Shown here one piece after another: positions 62,122 through 62,385 of a stretch of DNA of 62,385 bases. The position numbers and the translations under genes were made by a program. The DNA comes from an uncultured Opitutia bacterium (lineage in GTDB: Bacteria; Verrucomicrobiota; Verrucomicrobiia; Opitutales; Opitutaceae): positions 1 to 62,385 of the forward strand of contig CAIMFY010000038.1 in assembly GCA_903840415.1 (NCBI GenBank), given 5' to 3'. The number at the start of each line of letters is the position of its first letter. Positions within the stretch are counted from its first letter, which is position 1. Below the pieces are notes generated by a model that was not told the origin of the DNA, made no database searches, and saw only the letters and a list, made by a program, of their open reading frames with translations.

Positions 62122-62183
62122 GATGAACTCCGGACGGAGGGAAGGCCCGGCTTGGCGGGCCTGACCGGAGTCCGGAGTTCATC
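62122..62183. repeat. Long perfect inverted repeat
   Basis: GATGAACTCCGGAC (62122-62135) and GTCCGGAGTTCATC (62170-62183) are perfect complements. Inside, AGGCCCG and CGGGCCT form a second 7-bp stem, so the whole can fold as one long, slightly interrupted hairpin. No T-run follows. It lies 120 nt after the IS66-type gene. Confidence 0.7.
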
Positions 62184-62385
62184 GCAAAAGTTTCGGGCCA
62201 TGACCGGGGATGGCGTGGTTGGCAGATTTCTTGTTGCGGGCTGGACAAGCCACCCGGCTTTCCGTTGAAGGATGCGATGGTCAAGATCGCCAGCGCGAAA
62301 CGCCCGAAAGATTCTTCTGTGCGGCAGAGGCTGGAGCGCCTCTGGAAGGAATTTAAGTCCGTGTGCGAGGCGATTGATGCGGCTG
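62184..62385 (+). other. Right-edge segment with a possible partial reading frame
   Basis: An ATG at 62277 opens a frame (MVKIASAKRPKDSSVRQ..., 36 codons) that is charged and helical and runs off the edge. Too short to identify; it could be the beginning of a real gene or part of the mobile-element debris. Confidence 0.25.

Overview
The window looks like a chromosomal segment of a GC-rich Verrucomicrobiota bacterium, most likely an Opitutaceae relative. The pointers are an autotransporter-associated beta-strand-repeat giant protein at the left edge, an exosortase/PEP-CTERM locus, a heme-NO-binding (H-NOX) sensor, and long runs of hybrid histidine kinases. The lineage is inferred from family content only. 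I see no rRNA, tRNA or CRISPR array.

Layout. (1) 1-5.5 kb: minus-strand partial beta-strand-repeat surface protein and a large membrane protein. (2) 5.9-15 kb: plus-strand signalling block: a REC-PAS kinase, a receiver remnant, a membrane Cache hybrid kinase, H-NOX, an HNOBA-domain kinase, a REC-PAS-HisKA_3 kinase and a LuxR-type regulator; the last four form a tight NO-sensing module. (3) 15.3-48.4 kb: a large exopolysaccharide (EPS) and protein-sorting island. It starts with a FliA/WhiG-type sigma factor and contains an O-antigen ligase/polymerase, Wzx flippase, Wzz-like co-polymerase, initiating sugar transferase, at least seven other glycosyltransferases, a polysaccharide deacetylase, a PAP2 phosphatase and an ATP-grasp enzyme. 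An exosortase operon with its own PEP-CTERM substrate and a sigma-54-type activator lie in the middle. A partner-switching set sits inside the same island: a lone STAS protein, a GT26 enzyme fused to two STAS domains, an RsbW-GAF-RsbU (PP2C) fusion and a single receiver. (4) 48.5-51.9 kb: nested transposon debris: an intact ISAzo13-type element inside an IS5-type transposase, next to a broken TnpB. (5) 52.3-61.2 kb: a second signalling block of a LuxR-type regulator, four kinases (one split by an in-frame stop) and a tandem-receiver protein. (6) 61.2-62.4 kb: an IS66-type accessory gene remnant and a strong inverted repeat.

How it may work together. Four sites with the exact pattern TTAAC-N14/15-GCCGWWWGG stand in front of the PEP-CTERM/exosortase operon, the ATP-grasp gene, the PAP2 gene and the second glycosyltransferase operon. 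The pattern resembles the TAAA-N15-GCCGATAA promoter of FliA/WhiG sigma factors, and the window carries such a sigma gene at the edge of the EPS island. My main hypothesis is a polysaccharide/exosortase regulon driven by this sigma factor. A SypE/SypA-like STAS phosphorylation switch would then tune synthesis post-translationally, partly through the STAS-fused glycosyltransferase. The promoter pattern and domain fusions are read from sequence; the regulatory wiring is inference.
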